Assembly (NCBI GenBank): GCA_965220305.1
Contig: OZ244817.1
Location: 4,216,001-4,280,000, forward strand
Direction: 5' to 3'
DNA from: G965220305 sp965220305
GTDB taxonomy: Bacteria; Chloroflexota; Dehalococcoidia; Lucifugimonadales; UBA3495
Length of the DNA stretch: 64,000 nucleotides
Shown: positions 17,178-26,203 of the stretch, piece after piece
How the letters are laid out: the number at the start of each line of letters is the position of its first letter
Numbering within the stretch: the first letter of the stretch is position 1
Made by a program: the position numbers and the translations under genes
Notes under the pieces: generated by a model
Database searches by the model: none
Seen by the model: the letters and a program-made list of their open reading frames with translations, nothing else
What the model was told of the DNA's origin: nothing

Positions 17178-18182
17178 CTAACCCGCGCCCGCCAGGTCGG
17201 CAACCAATAGCTCCAGGGCCACATCTGGTTCCAGCCGGCCCCGTTTTATCGCTAGGTCCGCCTCCAGAAGACATTGGTAACCCCGGGCAATGTCCTGGCG
17301 CGAGTGCCGGCGGGCCTGCTCCAAGGTCTTGCGCAGAACAAACTGGGAGTTGACCCCCATGCGCCCGCCCATCTCCCCTTGGGGAACGCCCTGCGCCGTC
17401 AGGTCCAGGGCCAGCGCCACCAGCCGCAACTGGCGTTCCACCATGCCGATGATATAGGGAGCTTCCCGACCGTCCTGTCGTAGCTGTTGCAGTAAACGCA
17501 GGGCCACCCCGGGCCTCCGGTCGATCATGGCGTCGACGGCGTTGAAGATGTTGGCCTCCCGCACCTGGGCCACCATCTTCCGCACATCTTCCTCGGATAT
17601 GTTGCCGCCGGCGGCGTAGAGGGACAACTTCTCCAACTCCTGGTGCAGGGTCCAAAGGTCGTTGCCCACCAGGTCGGCCAGGGACCGGATGGCGGCGGGA
17701 CTGATGCCCGCGCCCCTTTCCTGGGCCTCGGTCTTAATCCAGCGGGCCAGGGCCTCGCCGGTGGGAGCCTGGAGCCGCTCGACCTGGGCTGCCGGACGCA
17801 GCGCCCGGAGTAGCGGATTGTTTTCTCCAAGTTCGCCTTCGACGAAGACGAGCAGGGTGGTTTCGGGCATCGCCGGAATTGCCGAGGATAGCCCCTCCCA
17901 GGCCCCGGCGCCACCGGCCTGGCGGGAGTTTCCCCTTTGGTTCCGGCCCCACCCCTGCCGGGTCTCCAGGGTTCCCAGCAGCCCCTGGACCATTATCAAC
18001 CGTTGGGTATCCAGGAAGGGCAGGGCGTTGGCTACTGCCAGCAGGTCGGGCAGCCGCACTTGGTTGCCTTGGAGCAGGTGCCGGTTGGCATCCAGCAGCG
18101 AGTCCCCGCCAGTTTCGGCCAGCAGTCGCTTCAATGCCTGGGATACCAAGAAACTATCTCCGTACAGGATGTGGGTCGCCAC
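17178..18182 (-). CDS. holA: DNA polymerase III subunit delta
   Basis: A 334-aa clamp-loader subunit that opens the beta clamp. It shows a degenerate AAA+ layout: HILYGDSFLVSQALKRL at the start, FLDTQRLIMVQGLLG, LLVFVEGEL, then the GNDLWTLHQELEKLSLYA segment and the C-terminal collar helices with RQLRLVALALDL. The GTG at 18182 is preferred because GGGAG lies 8 bases upstream. A TTG at 18248 would add 22 proline- and asparagine-rich residues without homology. It is transcribed opposite the ABC gene, with the two genes converging. Confidence 0.9.
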   Translation of the reverse strand: MATHILYGDSFLVSQALKRLLAETGGDSLLDANRHLLQGNQVRLPDLLAVANALPFLDTQRLIMVQGLLGTLETRQGWGRNQRGNSRQAGGAGAWEGLSSAIPAMPETTLLVFVEGELGENNPLLRALRPAAQVERLQAPTGEALARWIKTEAQERGAGISPAAIRSLADLVGNDLWTLHQELEKLSLYAAGGNISEEDVRKMVAQVREANIFNAVDAMIDRRPGVALRLLQQLRQDGREAPYIIGMVERQLRLVALALDLTAQGVPQGEMGGRMGVNSQFVLRKTLEQARRHSRQDIARGYQCLLEADLAIKRGRLEPDVALELLVADLAGAG

Positions 18183-18293
18183 TTTGGCATCTCCCGGGTC
18201 AGTATTGTTGGGCGGAGGAGGGGCCGGATTCTCCACCGGATTCTTCAATAGAAGGCCGGTAAAACAAGCCAGGGACGCGGAAAAAGGGAGGAA

Positions 18294-18710
18294 CTATTCG
18301 ACGCTCTCAACCAGCTCAGTCAGGATGCCGAACACCGACCGGGGATGAATGAAAGCGATGTTGCCGGACAAGCCCTCCCGGGGTTGGCGGTCCAGCAGCT
18401 CCACCCCCTTGGTTTCCAGGATTTGCAACTTACCGGCCAGGTCATCCACGTTCAGGGCCAGGTGGTGCAGCCCTTCGCCCCGGCGCTCGATAAAGCGGCC
18501 CACGGTGGTGTTCTCGTTCAGGGGTTCCAGCAACTCCAGGCGGGTCTGGCCCACCTGGATTAGCGTGGCCCGCACTCCTTGGTCCTCCAGTTCCGCCACT
18601 TCCGACGGGGGAGCCCCGAAGTTCTCCTGGAAGAACTGCAACACGGCCTGAATGTCCCTTACGGCTACGCCCACATGGTCGATGTAGTTGACGGTGCAAA
18701 TTTCGCTCAA
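18294..18710 (-). CDS. mce: Methylmalonyl-CoA epimerase
   Basis: A 138-aa vicinal-oxygen-chelate protein that interconverts the R and S forms of methylmalonyl-CoA. It has IDHVGVAVRDI (metal His), LLEPLNENTTVGRFIERRGEGLHHLAL (second His and substrate loop) and a final FIHPRSVFGILTELVE with the metal Glu. It starts with TTG at 18710, with GGAGG 10 bases upstream. It follows the acyl-CoA dehydrogenase after 56 bp on the same strand, so it belongs to the mcmA transcript unit for propionate or branched-chain degradation. Confidence 0.93.
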   Translation of the reverse strand: MSEICTVNYIDHVGVAVRDIQAVLQFFQENFGAPPSEVAELEDQGVRATLIQVGQTRLELLEPLNENTTVGRFIERRGEGLHHLALNVDDLAGKLQILETKGVELLDRQPREGLSGNIAFIHPRSVFGILTELVESVE

Positions 18711-18766
18711 TCCTAGCTGACCTCCTCGCTTATGGGAACCTGTTCCCTTTGGGGGAGTTCCCGGCC

Positions 18767-19918
18767 CTATACCGGGTACTGGGCCAACACCTGGCGGGCG
18801 ATGAGCAGCCGCTGTATCTCCGAAGTGCCCTCGTAGATGGTGGTCACCCGGGCATCGCGGAACAGCCGCTCTACCCCCGCTTCCTTGAAGTAGCCGTATC
18901 CCCCGTGGACCTGCACCGCCTGGGAGCTGACGTTGACGCACATCTCCGAAGCCAGCAGCTTGGCGATGGAGGCTTCGTTGATGAAGGACTGCCCCTGGTC
19001 CTTCAGGGTGGCGGCCTGCATGGTGGTCACCCTGGCGGCGTGGACAGCGGTAGCCATGTCTGCCAGCATGAACTGGATTCCCTGGTGCTGGGCAATTGGC
19101 TTGCCGAAGGTTTCCCGCTGCTGGGCGTAACGCACCGCCGCTTCCAGGGCCGCCTGTCCGATGCCCACACACTGGGCGGCGATGATGATGCGGCTGGAGT
19201 CCAGGATTTCCATGGCGTAGCGAAAACCGCGGCCTTCCTCGCCCAGCAGATTTTCCGGGGCGACGGGGGTGTCCTGGAAGACCATCTCGCAGGTGCTGGA
19301 GCCACGAATGCCCATCTTCCCGTGCTGCGGGTTAATCTGCATCCCTGGGGCGTCGCTGGGCACCACAAAGGCGCTGATGCCCCGGTAGCCCTGGGAACGG
19401 TCCTGGGTGGCAAAGACCACAATGGAGTCGGCGACTTCGGCGTTGGTGATGAAGTGCTTGGTGCCGTTGAGGAAGTAATTGCCCTCCCGCTTGGTGGCGG
19501 TGGTCTGCAGGGCGGCAGCGTCGGACCCTCCCCCGGGCTCTGTCAAGGCCCAGGCGGCCACGCCCTTGCCCGACGCCAGCGGAGGCACCAGGCGTTGCCG
19601 CTGCTCGTCGTTGGCAAATCGGTAGATGGTGGTGGTTCCCAGGGACAGGTGGGCGATTAGGCTGGTGCTGGCGGACACGTCCCCCCGGGCGATTCCCTCG
19701 GCGACGATGGCGATTTGACGGTATCCCCCGTCGCTTCCCCCATACTTGGAGTCGATACCCATGCCGGTCAACCCCAGGTTAGCCATACCCTTCCAGTTTT
19801 CCCAGGAGAATTGCTCCTTTTCGTCCACCTCCCGGGCGCGGGGGGCCAGCTCTCGGTCGGCGAAGTCCTTCACCAGGTTTTCCAGCATCCGTTCTTCTTC
19901 ATTCAGGATTTGGGTCAT
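18767..19918 (-). CDS. Acyl-CoA dehydrogenase
   Basis: A 383-aa FAD enzyme that introduces the alpha-beta double bond into acyl-CoA. FAD and substrate motifs are AWALTEPGGGSDAA and FITNAEVADSIVVFA. The catalytic base is Glu363 in TIYEGTSEIQ, the position used by short- and branched-chain members. The sequence from QVHGGYGYFKEAGVERLFRDAR is textbook for the family. Placed between mcmA and mce, it probably acts in branched-chain amino-acid or short-chain acyl-CoA breakdown that ends in propionyl- and methylmalonyl-CoA. Confidence 0.93.
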   Translation of the reverse strand: MTQILNEEERMLENLVKDFADRELAPRAREVDEKEQFSWENWKGMANLGLTGMGIDSKYGGSDGGYRQIAIVAEGIARGDVSASTSLIAHLSLGTTTIYRFANDEQRQRLVPPLASGKGVAAWALTEPGGGSDAAALQTTATKREGNYFLNGTKHFITNAEVADSIVVFATQDRSQGYRGISAFVVPSDAPGMQINPQHGKMGIRGSSTCEMVFQDTPVAPENLLGEEGRGFRYAMEILDSSRIIIAAQCVGIGQAALEAAVRYAQQRETFGKPIAQHQGIQFMLADMATAVHAARVTTMQAATLKDQGQSFINEASIAKLLASEMCVNVSSQAVQVHGGYGYFKEAGVERLFRDARVTTIYEGTSEIQRLLIARQVLAQYPV

Positions 19919-20113
19919 GATGGCCCCTCCTAATGTGCATGTGCTTCCGAAGCCCCTTAAATGTTCTCTTGAATGGGGGCATTCACTCTACGCTGTTGCT
20001 ACCTACTTGAAAGAGAACCTCATTTTGGTTTCAGTTGTTATGGTGCGCTGGAATATTTCTGAGTAGTTGCCTAATTGTCGTTTCAACTTCAAGTGTCTTG
20101 TGTCGAAGGCGAT

Positions 20114-20212
20114 TTACAATTTCAGGCCGTTAGTTGCAGTGATCTGTTCCCCAAGGACATCCCGGAACACCTGGCAAATTTCTCCCAGGGTGCAGTAGCT
20201 TTCAACACACTC
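20114..20212 (-). pseudogene. Orphan 3'-end fragment of a methylmalonyl-CoA mutase gene
   Basis: Thirty-two codons and a stop encode [20 protein letters not shown] and a divergent tail ending GLKL. Over the first 69 nt it matches the end of mcmA (21025-20957) at 59 positions. Nothing of the rest of the gene is present; similarity stops at the stop codon of the HEPN-like gene. It is either a displaced original 3' end of mcmA or what is left of a tandem mutase gene. It marks the left edge of the two-gene insert. Confidence 0.8.
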
Positions 20213-20215
20213 CCG

Positions 20216-20581
20216 TCACTGCTCCCCGGTTCCCAGCAACCGCAGCATTTCTTCCTTCACCCTACGGAAGATGCCGTCTTTAATTGCATCAACTTGGTCA
20301 GCCGTAAACTCTACCAAACGGTACCGGGAGTCCATGCTCGTTTGAAACAAGCCCTGATATTCTCTCCAAACGTTAGTTTGGTTCCTAACCAGGGCGTTCC
20401 TTTCGCGGTGACTCTCCGGGTATAATCCCTGAGTAGACAGAAAGGCATCGCAGTAGTGCAAGGCGGCGTAAAATAAGGCCGTGGCTTCCCACTCGGGAAA
20501 CCGCTGCGGCATCGTGGCGATGGCCGCCACAAATCGCTCGTTCCTTTCGGCTTGGAACCGATGTTCCTGCAATGTTGGCAT
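20216..20581 (-). CDS. HEPN-like small helical protein
   Basis: A 121-aa all-helical protein. The stretch FPEWEATALFYAALHYCDAFL, then a pattern of His-Arg (SHRERNALV), Tyr (REYQGLF) and SRYRLVEF, resembles small HEPN-superfamily proteins found in bacterial defence and toxin-antitoxin loci. The classical R-x4-6-H RNase motif is not obvious, so nuclease activity is unproven. It begins 3 bases after the partner gene at 20585-20896. The pair lies between two copies of the mcmA 3' end, which suggests arrival as a unit. Confidence 0.6.
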   Translation of the reverse strand: MPTLQEHRFQAERNERFVAAIATMPQRFPEWEATALFYAALHYCDAFLSTQGLYPESHRERNALVRNQTNVWREYQGLFQTSMDSRYRLVEFTADQVDAIKDGIFRRVKEEMLRLLGTGEQ

Positions 20582-20584
20582 TGG

Positions 20585-20896
20585 TTAACGTTTCCAGACT
20601 AGTTCGCCCAGGCTCTCAACCTGCTTGTCCCGAATTTTCGATGATAATTCCTTATAATTCAGCAGGTGAAACAGGAAAGGCTGGTCTTCAATACCCTGCA
20701 TAACTTCTCCCTGAGCGTCAAATACTGGGTAGCGGAAGCTGTCGTCGTGGGGATTGGCGGAAATTATAGTATACAGTTCGTCATGCTCCGCCAGCCGCAC
20801 CTCGACCACCTCCGGGATTTCCCGCACCAGGTCAAGGTACATTTGCAGGGCCTTGAAGTGGGTCAACTTGGGATTTTTGTAGTATTCCTTCGCCAT
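20585..20896 (-). CDS. Hypothetical partner of the HEPN-like protein
   Basis: A 103-aa protein of unknown family. The first half is helical (HFKALQMYLDLVREIPEV), followed by strand-rich sequence (VVEVRLAEHDELYTIISA, then FRYPVFDAQGEVMQ) and a final charged helix. The ATG at 20896 has GGAGGGA before it. It starts 36 bases after the mcmA stop and ends 3 bases before the HEPN-like gene, so the two are co-translated and probably ride on mcmA transcription. An antitoxin-like or regulatory role is only inferred from this arrangement. Confidence 0.6.
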   Translation of the reverse strand: MAKEYYKNPKLTHFKALQMYLDLVREIPEVVEVRLAEHDELYTIISANPHDDSFRYPVFDAQGEVMQGIEDQPFLFHLLNYKELSSKIRDKQVESLGELVWKR

Positions 20897-20932
20897 AATT
20901 CCCTCCACAATCCCTGACTAGGTGTACCCTGC

Positions 20933-22615
20933 CTAAAACACCACCATTTCCTGCTGTTCCCCCATAACGCCCCGGAACACCTGGCAAATCTCCCCCAGGG
21001 TGCAGTAGCTCTCCACGCACTCCAGGGTTGCTGGAATGGTATTTTCGTTGCCCCGTGCCACGTCCTCCAACCGGGAGAGGGCAGCTTTGACCTGGCTGCC
21101 GTCGCGCCCGTTGCGCAACCGCTGTAGCCTTTCCATCTGCTGCCGCGCCGCTTCAGCGTCTACCCGCAGCAACTCTTCAATAGGCGGCATATCAGTGACG
21201 TAGCGGTTGACGCCGACGACAGTGCGAGCGCCGGCGTCCACCTCCCGCTGGTGCCGGTAGGCCGATTCCCCAATCTCCTGTACCTGGTAGCCCTGCTCAA
21301 TGGCCGACACTGCTCCCCCCATTTGGTCGATGCGGTCGATGTACTCGAAGGCGGCTTCTTCCAGGCGGTCGGTGAGGTTTTCCACGTAGTAGGAGCCGCC
21401 CAGAGGGTCCACCACGTCCACCACGCCGCTTTCGTGGGCAATAATTTGCTGGGTGCGCAGGGAGAGTTGGGCCGATTCTTCGGTGGGCAAGGCCAGGGCC
21501 TCGTCCCGGGAGTTGACGTGCAGGGACTGGGTGCCGCCCAGCACGGCCGCCAGCGCCTGGATGGCGCTGCGGACCAGGTTGTTGTCTGGCTGCTGGGCCG
21601 TCAGGGTGACCCCGGCGGTCTGGGTATGGAAACGAAGGGTCATCGACCTGGGATTCTTGGCCCCGAACCGCTCCTTCATTATCTTGGCCCACATGCGTCG
21701 GGCGGCGCGGAACTTGGCGACTTCCTCCATCAGGTTGTTCTGGGCCACAAAGAAGAAGGACAGTCGCGGCGCGAAATCGTCCACCGCCAGCCCGGCGTCG
21801 ATGGCCCCCTGAACGTAGGCGATGGCGTTGGAGAAGGTAAAAGCCAACTCCTGCACCGCCGTAGCCCCGGCCTCGCGCATGTGGTAGCCGCTGATGCTGA
21901 TGGTGTTCCAACGCGGGGCTTTCTCCGAGCAATACTTGAACACGTCCACCACCAACCGCATGGAGGGACGGGGCGGATAGGCATAGGTGCCCCGTGCGAT
22001 GTACTCCTTGAGAATGTCGTTCTGCAGGGTGCCGCTCACCTGGTCTTCGGCTACTCCTTGGCGCTTGGCGGCGGCGATGTACAGGCACAGCAGCACCGAG
22101 GCGGTGGCGTTGATGGTCATGGAGGTGCTGACCCGGTCCAGGGGGATGTCCCGGAACAGGGCTTCCATGTCTTCCAGGCTACAGATGGGCACGCCGACTT
22201 TGCCGGTTTCCCCCTGGGCCATGGGGTGGTCCGAGTCATAGCCAATCTGGGTCGGCAGGTCGAAGGCCACCGACAGCCCGGTCTGGCCCTGCTCCAGCAG
22301 GTAACGGAAGCGACGGTTGGTTTCGGCGGCGGTGGCGTAGCCGGAATACTGCCGCATGGTCCAGATGCGGCCCCGGTACATGTTGGGTTGCACTCCCCGG
22401 GTATAGGGGTATTCCCCGGGGTAGCCGATACGTTCCAGGTAATCCGAGTCGGTCGGCGCTCCCGTACCGGCTCCGCCCCGGGACAGGTCCTCCGGGCCGT
22501 AGGCGACGTCAATATCCAGGCCGCTGTCGGTGCGAAATTCCTCTTGACGCTCCGGGTAACGTTGAATGGCGGGCTCCAGGGTATCTTTCCGCCACTGTTC
22601 CTTGCTGCTGGCCAT
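20933..22615 (-). CDS. mcmA: Methylmalonyl-CoA mutase, large (catalytic) subunit
   Basis: A 560-aa TIM-barrel subunit without the B12-binding domain, so it needs the separate small subunit at 7058. Landmarks are [61 protein letters not shown]-type [26 protein letters not shown] and [20 protein letters not shown]. In this class the residues around the CoA tunnel set substrate choice, so relatives such as isobutyryl- or ethylmalonyl-CoA mutase cannot be excluded, although mce next door favours methylmalonyl-CoA. Its last codons (from about residue 552) differ from the second 3' end found at 20114-20212. Confidence 0.93.
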   Translation of the reverse strand: MASSKEQWRKDTLEPAIQRYPERQEEFRTDSGLDIDVAYGPEDLSRGGAGTGAPTDSDYLERIGYPGEYPYTRGVQPNMYRGRIWTMRQYSGYATAAETNRRFRYLLEQGQTGLSVAFDLPTQIGYDSDHPMAQGETGKVGVPICSLEDMEALFRDIPLDRVSTSMTINATASVLLCLYIAAAKRQGVAEDQVSGTLQNDILKEYIARGTYAYPPRPSMRLVVDVFKYCSEKAPRWNTISISGYHMREAGATAVQELAFTFSNAIAYVQGAIDAGLAVDDFAPRLSFFFVAQNNLMEEVAKFRAARRMWAKIMKERFGAKNPRSMTLRFHTQTAGVTLTAQQPDNNLVRSAIQALAAVLGGTQSLHVNSRDEALALPTEESAQLSLRTQQIIAHESGVVDVVDPLGGSYYVENLTDRLEEAAFEYIDRIDQMGGAVSAIEQGYQVQEIGESAYRHQREVDAGARTVVGVNRYVTDMPPIEELLRVDAEAARQQMERLQRLRNGRDGSQVKAALSRLEDVARGNENTIPATLECVESYCTLGEICQVFRGVMGEQQEMVVF

Positions 22616-22899
22616 ATTGCGTCTCCTGGGGCCGACCCTACTTGGATACGGGAAGGCCGCTCACCGCTCCGTTGCCATTGTACCGCCATTGGAAGGGGCA
22701 CTCAACCTGGCCTGGCTCCCCGGGTGGTGGGCCGCCAGTTAGGGCAAGATAGCCGCTACCCGGAGAATCGAGCCACCTTGGCCCCTGCCGGGGCATCCTT
22801 GACACTGGCGAGAGGCCGTCCATATACTAGCGCAGTAACCCTTAGTTGGGCACGGTTGCCAGACCGGATGCCCGGGGGTTGATAGCCAGCCGGATAGGT

Positions 22900-23919
22900 A
22901 TGAGCAGGAAGAAAATCGTAGTAGTGGGTGGTGGCACCGGGAACCACACTACCCTTACGGGCCTCAGAAACCTGGACTGTAGCCTAACAGCCGTCGTAGC
23001 CATGACCGATAGCGGCGGCAGTTCCGGAAGGCTCCGCGACGAGCTGGGGCAACTCCCCCCCGGAGACATTCGCCAATGTTTGATTGCCCTGGCCGCCGAG
23101 GATGCCAACGCCAACCTGATGCGCCAGCTCCTAGACTACCGCTTCAGCTCCGGCAACGGCCTCAGCGGGCACAACTTCGGCAACCTCTTCCTGACCGCTC
23201 TCACCGAAGTCACCGGCAGCACTATCACCGCTATTGAAGAAGCTTCGCGGCTGTTGGGCATCGAAGACCGGGTGCTTCCCGTTACTCTGACCCACTCAAC
23301 CCTGGTGGCCCGGCTGGAGGACGGCACCGAACTGGCCGGGGAATCGGCCATTGACCTGCGCCGGGAAAACCTGAACATCGGCATCGACTATGTGTATCTT
23401 TCTCCCAAGGCCTACGTGTACCCTCCTGTGTTGGACGCCATCGAAGAAGCCGACCTCATTGTCCTTGGCCCGGGGGACATTTACACCAGCGTCCTGCCCA
23501 ACCTGCTGGTAGAGGACGTAGCCCAGGCCATCAACGCTTCGCGGGCCCGGAGAGTTCACGTCTGCAACCTGATGACCAAGCCCGGTGAATCCAGCGGGTA
23601 CCGTGCCTCCAATTTCGTCAAAGCCATTATCGAATGCCTGGGCACGTCCAATCCGTTGGACTACATGATATTCAACAACGACCCCTTCCCGCACAGGCTG
23701 TTGCAGCGGTACGCCGCCGACGGCCAGTACCCGGTGGAGTTGGACTTGGAAGAGTGCCAGAAGGTGGTCCAACGCATCGTCAGCCGTCCCGTGCTGGGAG
23801 CCGGAGTGTACCTTCGCCATGACCCCCACCGATTGGCCTCTGCCATCATGGACATTGCCAACGACGCCGACTATGAGCTGGCCAAGCCGGTGGCCGGGCG
23901 TTGCCCGGCGGCGGACTAA
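22900..23919 (+). CDS. yvcK: YvcK/GlmR-type gluconeogenesis factor (CofD-like fold)
   Basis: A 339-aa cytoplasmic protein. KIVVVGGGTGNHTTLTGL is the nucleotide-sugar-binding glycine loop, followed by MTDSGGSSGRLRDEL, PPGDIRQCL, LSGHNFGNLFLTAL, ADLIVLGPGDIYTSVLPNLL and CNLMTKPGES, the full family pattern. In Bacillus this protein binds UDP-GlcNAc and stimulates GlmS. The next gene here is glmS, only 90 bp away. The ATG at 22900 is chosen because homology starts at SRKKIVVVGG; an upstream TTG at 22846 lacks a ribosome site. rapZ and whiA, its usual Firmicutes neighbours, are absent. Confidence 0.92.
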   Translation: MSRKKIVVVGGGTGNHTTLTGLRNLDCSLTAVVAMTDSGGSSGRLRDELGQLPPGDIRQCLIALAAEDANANLMRQLLDYRFSSGNGLSGHNFGNLFLTALTEVTGSTITAIEEASRLLGIEDRVLPVTLTHSTLVARLEDGTELAGESAIDLRRENLNIGIDYVYLSPKAYVYPPVLDAIEEADLIVLGPGDIYTSVLPNLLVEDVAQAINASRARRVHVCNLMTKPGESSGYRASNFVKAIIECLGTSNPLDYMIFNNDPFPHRLLQRYAADGQYPVELDLEECQKVVQRIVSRPVLGAGVYLRHDPHRLASAIMDIANDADYELAKPVAGRCPAAD

Positions 23920-24009
23920 GAGTGCCGCTTGAAGCGCCTTTCCAGAATGAATGTCCGCCCCTCTAGTTATGGCCCCATCAAGCCAGTTCCCTGCATGAGT
24001 GGATAAATA

Positions 24010-25875
24010 GTGTGCGGCATAATCGGATACGTAGGTAATAACGACGCGTGGCCCATAATTTTTGAGGGGCTGCAGAAGCTGGAATACCGGGGGTACGATA
24101 GCGCCGGAATCGCCATCATTGACCAATCTAGGCAACTCCACTTCCGCAAGACCGTTGGCAAAGTCAACGGGCTGCTCCACTCCTCGGAGATAGACGGTCC
24201 CCCCAAGGGGTTCGTTGGCCTGGGCCACACCCGTTGGGCCACCCACGGCAGGCCCTCCAACGCCAATGCGCACCCCCATACCGAGTGCGGCCAGCAGATA
24301 GCCGTAGTCCATAACGGGATTGTGGAGAACTTTCTGCCGTTGAAACGGGGCCTGATTGGACAGGGCCATCAGTTCTGCTCCGAGACCGACACCGAGGTCA
24401 TTGCCCACCTGATTGAGCAGGGCATGGAGGAGGGCCTGGATTTCGAGGAAGCCTTCCGGCGCCTGGGGAATCTCCTGGAAGGCTCCCAGGCCATCGCCGC
24501 AACTTTGCAGGGAGATGAGGGCAAAATCTGCGCCCTGCGCCTGGGCTACGCCGGGGGCATAGTAGTTGCCCATCGGGACGGGCAGGGCATCGTGGGCAGC
24601 GACCTGCCTGCGGTGCTGCCCCTGCTGCGCCAGGACTTCCGCCCCAGCCAGGTGGGGTTCCTGGACGACGGAGAAATGGCGGTGGTCACCCGAGAAGGTG
24701 TGGACTACCGCGATCAGGCCGGCAATAGCTTCCAGAAACAGCTCCGCAGCGTGTCTTTGGAAGACGTGCTGATTGACAAGGGCGGCCACCGGCACTTCAT
24801 GCTCAAGGAGATTATGGAGCAGCCCCAGGCGGTGGCCAGCGCCATGCGGGAGCGGGTGAACTTTGAAGCCGGTAGGGTGGAACTTCCCGAGCTTCCCCTG
24901 TCGGAAACCGAAGTCAAGCAACTGCGCCGGGTTGTGCTCATCGGTTGCGGTACCAGCCTCAACGCCGCCCAGGTGGGTAGGCACCTGGTGGAGATGTTCG
25001 CCGGTATGCCGGCGGAGGCCGAGAGCGCGTCGGAGTTCCGCTACCGCAACCCCTACGTTGACGAATACACGCTGGTGGTGTCGGTGGGCCAGTCAGGGGA
25101 AACCGCGGACACCGTGGCCGCCATGCAGGAGGTCAAGGACCGGGGGGCCAGGCTCATCACCATTTGCAACGCCGAAGACAGCCAGGCGGCGCGATTGGCC
25201 GAGGGGGCCCTTTACATGCGGTCTGGCATCGAGATCGGCGTCGCCAGCACCAAGACCTTCACCGCTTCCCTGACCATACTCAACCTGCTGGCAATTTACC
25301 TGGGCCAGGTGCGGGGACACCTGACCGGGGAAGCCGCCCGAAGCCTGGTGGATGACTTGGCTCAGTGTCCCAGGCTCATCGGCCAGGCGCTCACCGACGT
25401 GGCCCCGTACCAGAGGTTGGCGCGCCGCTTCTACACCTACAATAATTTCCTGTTCCTGGGCCGGGGCATCAACGCGCCCATCGTCCAGGAAGGCGCGCTA
25501 AAACTGAAGGAAATCAGCTACATCCACGCCGAGGGCTATCCCGCCGGGGAGATGAAGCACGGGCCCATCGCTCTCATAGACCACAATATGGCTACCCTGG
25601 CCCTGGTCCCCCAGGACAACCTCTACGACAAGATGCTGAACAACGTCAAAGAAGTGAAGACCCGCGACGGCGTGGTCCTGGCGGTAGCCACCGAGGGCGA
25701 CACTCAAATGGCCGACGAGGTGGACGAGGTTATCTACATCCCGCCAGCGCCGGCGCACCTGGTGCCAATTGTGGCGACTATCCCCCTGCAACTCCTGGCC
25801 TACTACATCGCGGTACAACGGGGCTGCGACGTGGACCAACCCCGGAACCTGGCCAAGTCCGTTACCGTGGAATAG
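24010..25875 (+). CDS. glmS: Glutamine--fructose-6-phosphate aminotransferase
   Basis: A 621-aa enzyme that makes glucosamine-6-phosphate for peptidoglycan. The GTG start places catalytic Cys second (MCGIIGYVG), as required after Met removal. The glutaminase domain (1-240) has LEYRGYDSAGIAI, GHTRWATHG and HNGIVEN. Two SIS sugar-isomerase domains follow, with GCGTSLNAAQVG, SVGQSGETADT, STKTFTASLT and a C-terminal KSVTVE. No glmS ribozyme-like element is apparent in the 90-bp leader, so control may come from YvcK/GlmR, encoded immediately upstream. Confidence 0.96.
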   Translation: MCGIIGYVGNNDAWPIIFEGLQKLEYRGYDSAGIAIIDQSRQLHFRKTVGKVNGLLHSSEIDGPPKGFVGLGHTRWATHGRPSNANAHPHTECGQQIAVVHNGIVENFLPLKRGLIGQGHQFCSETDTEVIAHLIEQGMEEGLDFEEAFRRLGNLLEGSQAIAATLQGDEGKICALRLGYAGGIVVAHRDGQGIVGSDLPAVLPLLRQDFRPSQVGFLDDGEMAVVTREGVDYRDQAGNSFQKQLRSVSLEDVLIDKGGHRHFMLKEIMEQPQAVASAMRERVNFEAGRVELPELPLSETEVKQLRRVVLIGCGTSLNAAQVGRHLVEMFAGMPAEAESASEFRYRNPYVDEYTLVVSVGQSGETADTVAAMQEVKDRGARLITICNAEDSQAARLAEGALYMRSGIEIGVASTKTFTASLTILNLLAIYLGQVRGHLTGEAARSLVDDLAQCPRLIGQALTDVAPYQRLARRFYTYNNFLFLGRGINAPIVQEGALKLKEISYIHAEGYPAGEMKHGPIALIDHNMATLALVPQDNLYDKMLNNVKEVKTRDGVVLAVATEGDTQMADEVDEVIYIPPAPAHLVPIVATIPLQLLAYYIAVQRGCDVDQPRNLAKSVTVE

Positions 25876-26014
25876 CCAGCGCCCCGGGGAGCTACCCTCA
25901 CTTCCGGGGTATAGCGCTATTTCCCCAAGCTGGACTTTGTAAAGAGCCTGGACAAAATACAAGAGTCAAGAGTAGGGTAAGCTAATCCGGTCTACTGCTA
26001 GGAAAGGACGGATT

Positions 26015-26203
26015 ATGCCTGCCTTGATCGATGCCATTGTACCCATTCTCATGCTGCTTCAACACAGGACCGGGATGAAAACTCAAGTGCTGCCGATTGC
26101 CATCATCTTCTCGCTGCGCCAGCGGACTTTGACGTCCACGCTGCGCATCATGGACCTGAAAGATACCCTCGGCATCCCCGCCTGCAACGGCGCGTCACCA
26201 TGA
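26015..26203 (+). CDS. Small ORF coupled to the cation channel
   Basis: A 62-aa reading frame with a hydrophobic start (LIDAIVPILMLLQ, then VLPIAIIFSLRQ). AGGAAAGGA stands before its ATG, and its TGA overlaps the ATG of the channel gene (ATGA). No family was recognised. It may be a real small membrane peptide or a leader that couples channel translation. The ribosome site and overlap are the only evidence. Confidence 0.4.
   Translation: MPALIDAIVPILMLLQHRTGMKTQVLPIAIIFSLRQRTLTSTLRIMDLKDTLGIPACNGASP

Noticed and set aside
18708..19172. Longer start for the epimerase gene (292 codons)
   Set aside because: The extra N-terminus lies within the acyl-CoA dehydrogenase in another frame. The TTG at 18710 with GGAGG gives the normal family length.
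21251..22882. 543-codon plus-strand frame opposite mcmA
   Set aside because: It is a shadow of the mutase gene. Its low-complexity Gly/Val/His composition is typical of antisense frames in GC-rich DNA.
23920..24009. glmS ribozyme
   Set aside because: The 90-bp leader is too short and lacks the recognisable ribozyme core; the element is known mainly from Firmicutes.
23296..24984. 562-codon minus-strand frame across yvcK and glmS
   Set aside because: It spans two well-supported genes on the other strand and has no family features.
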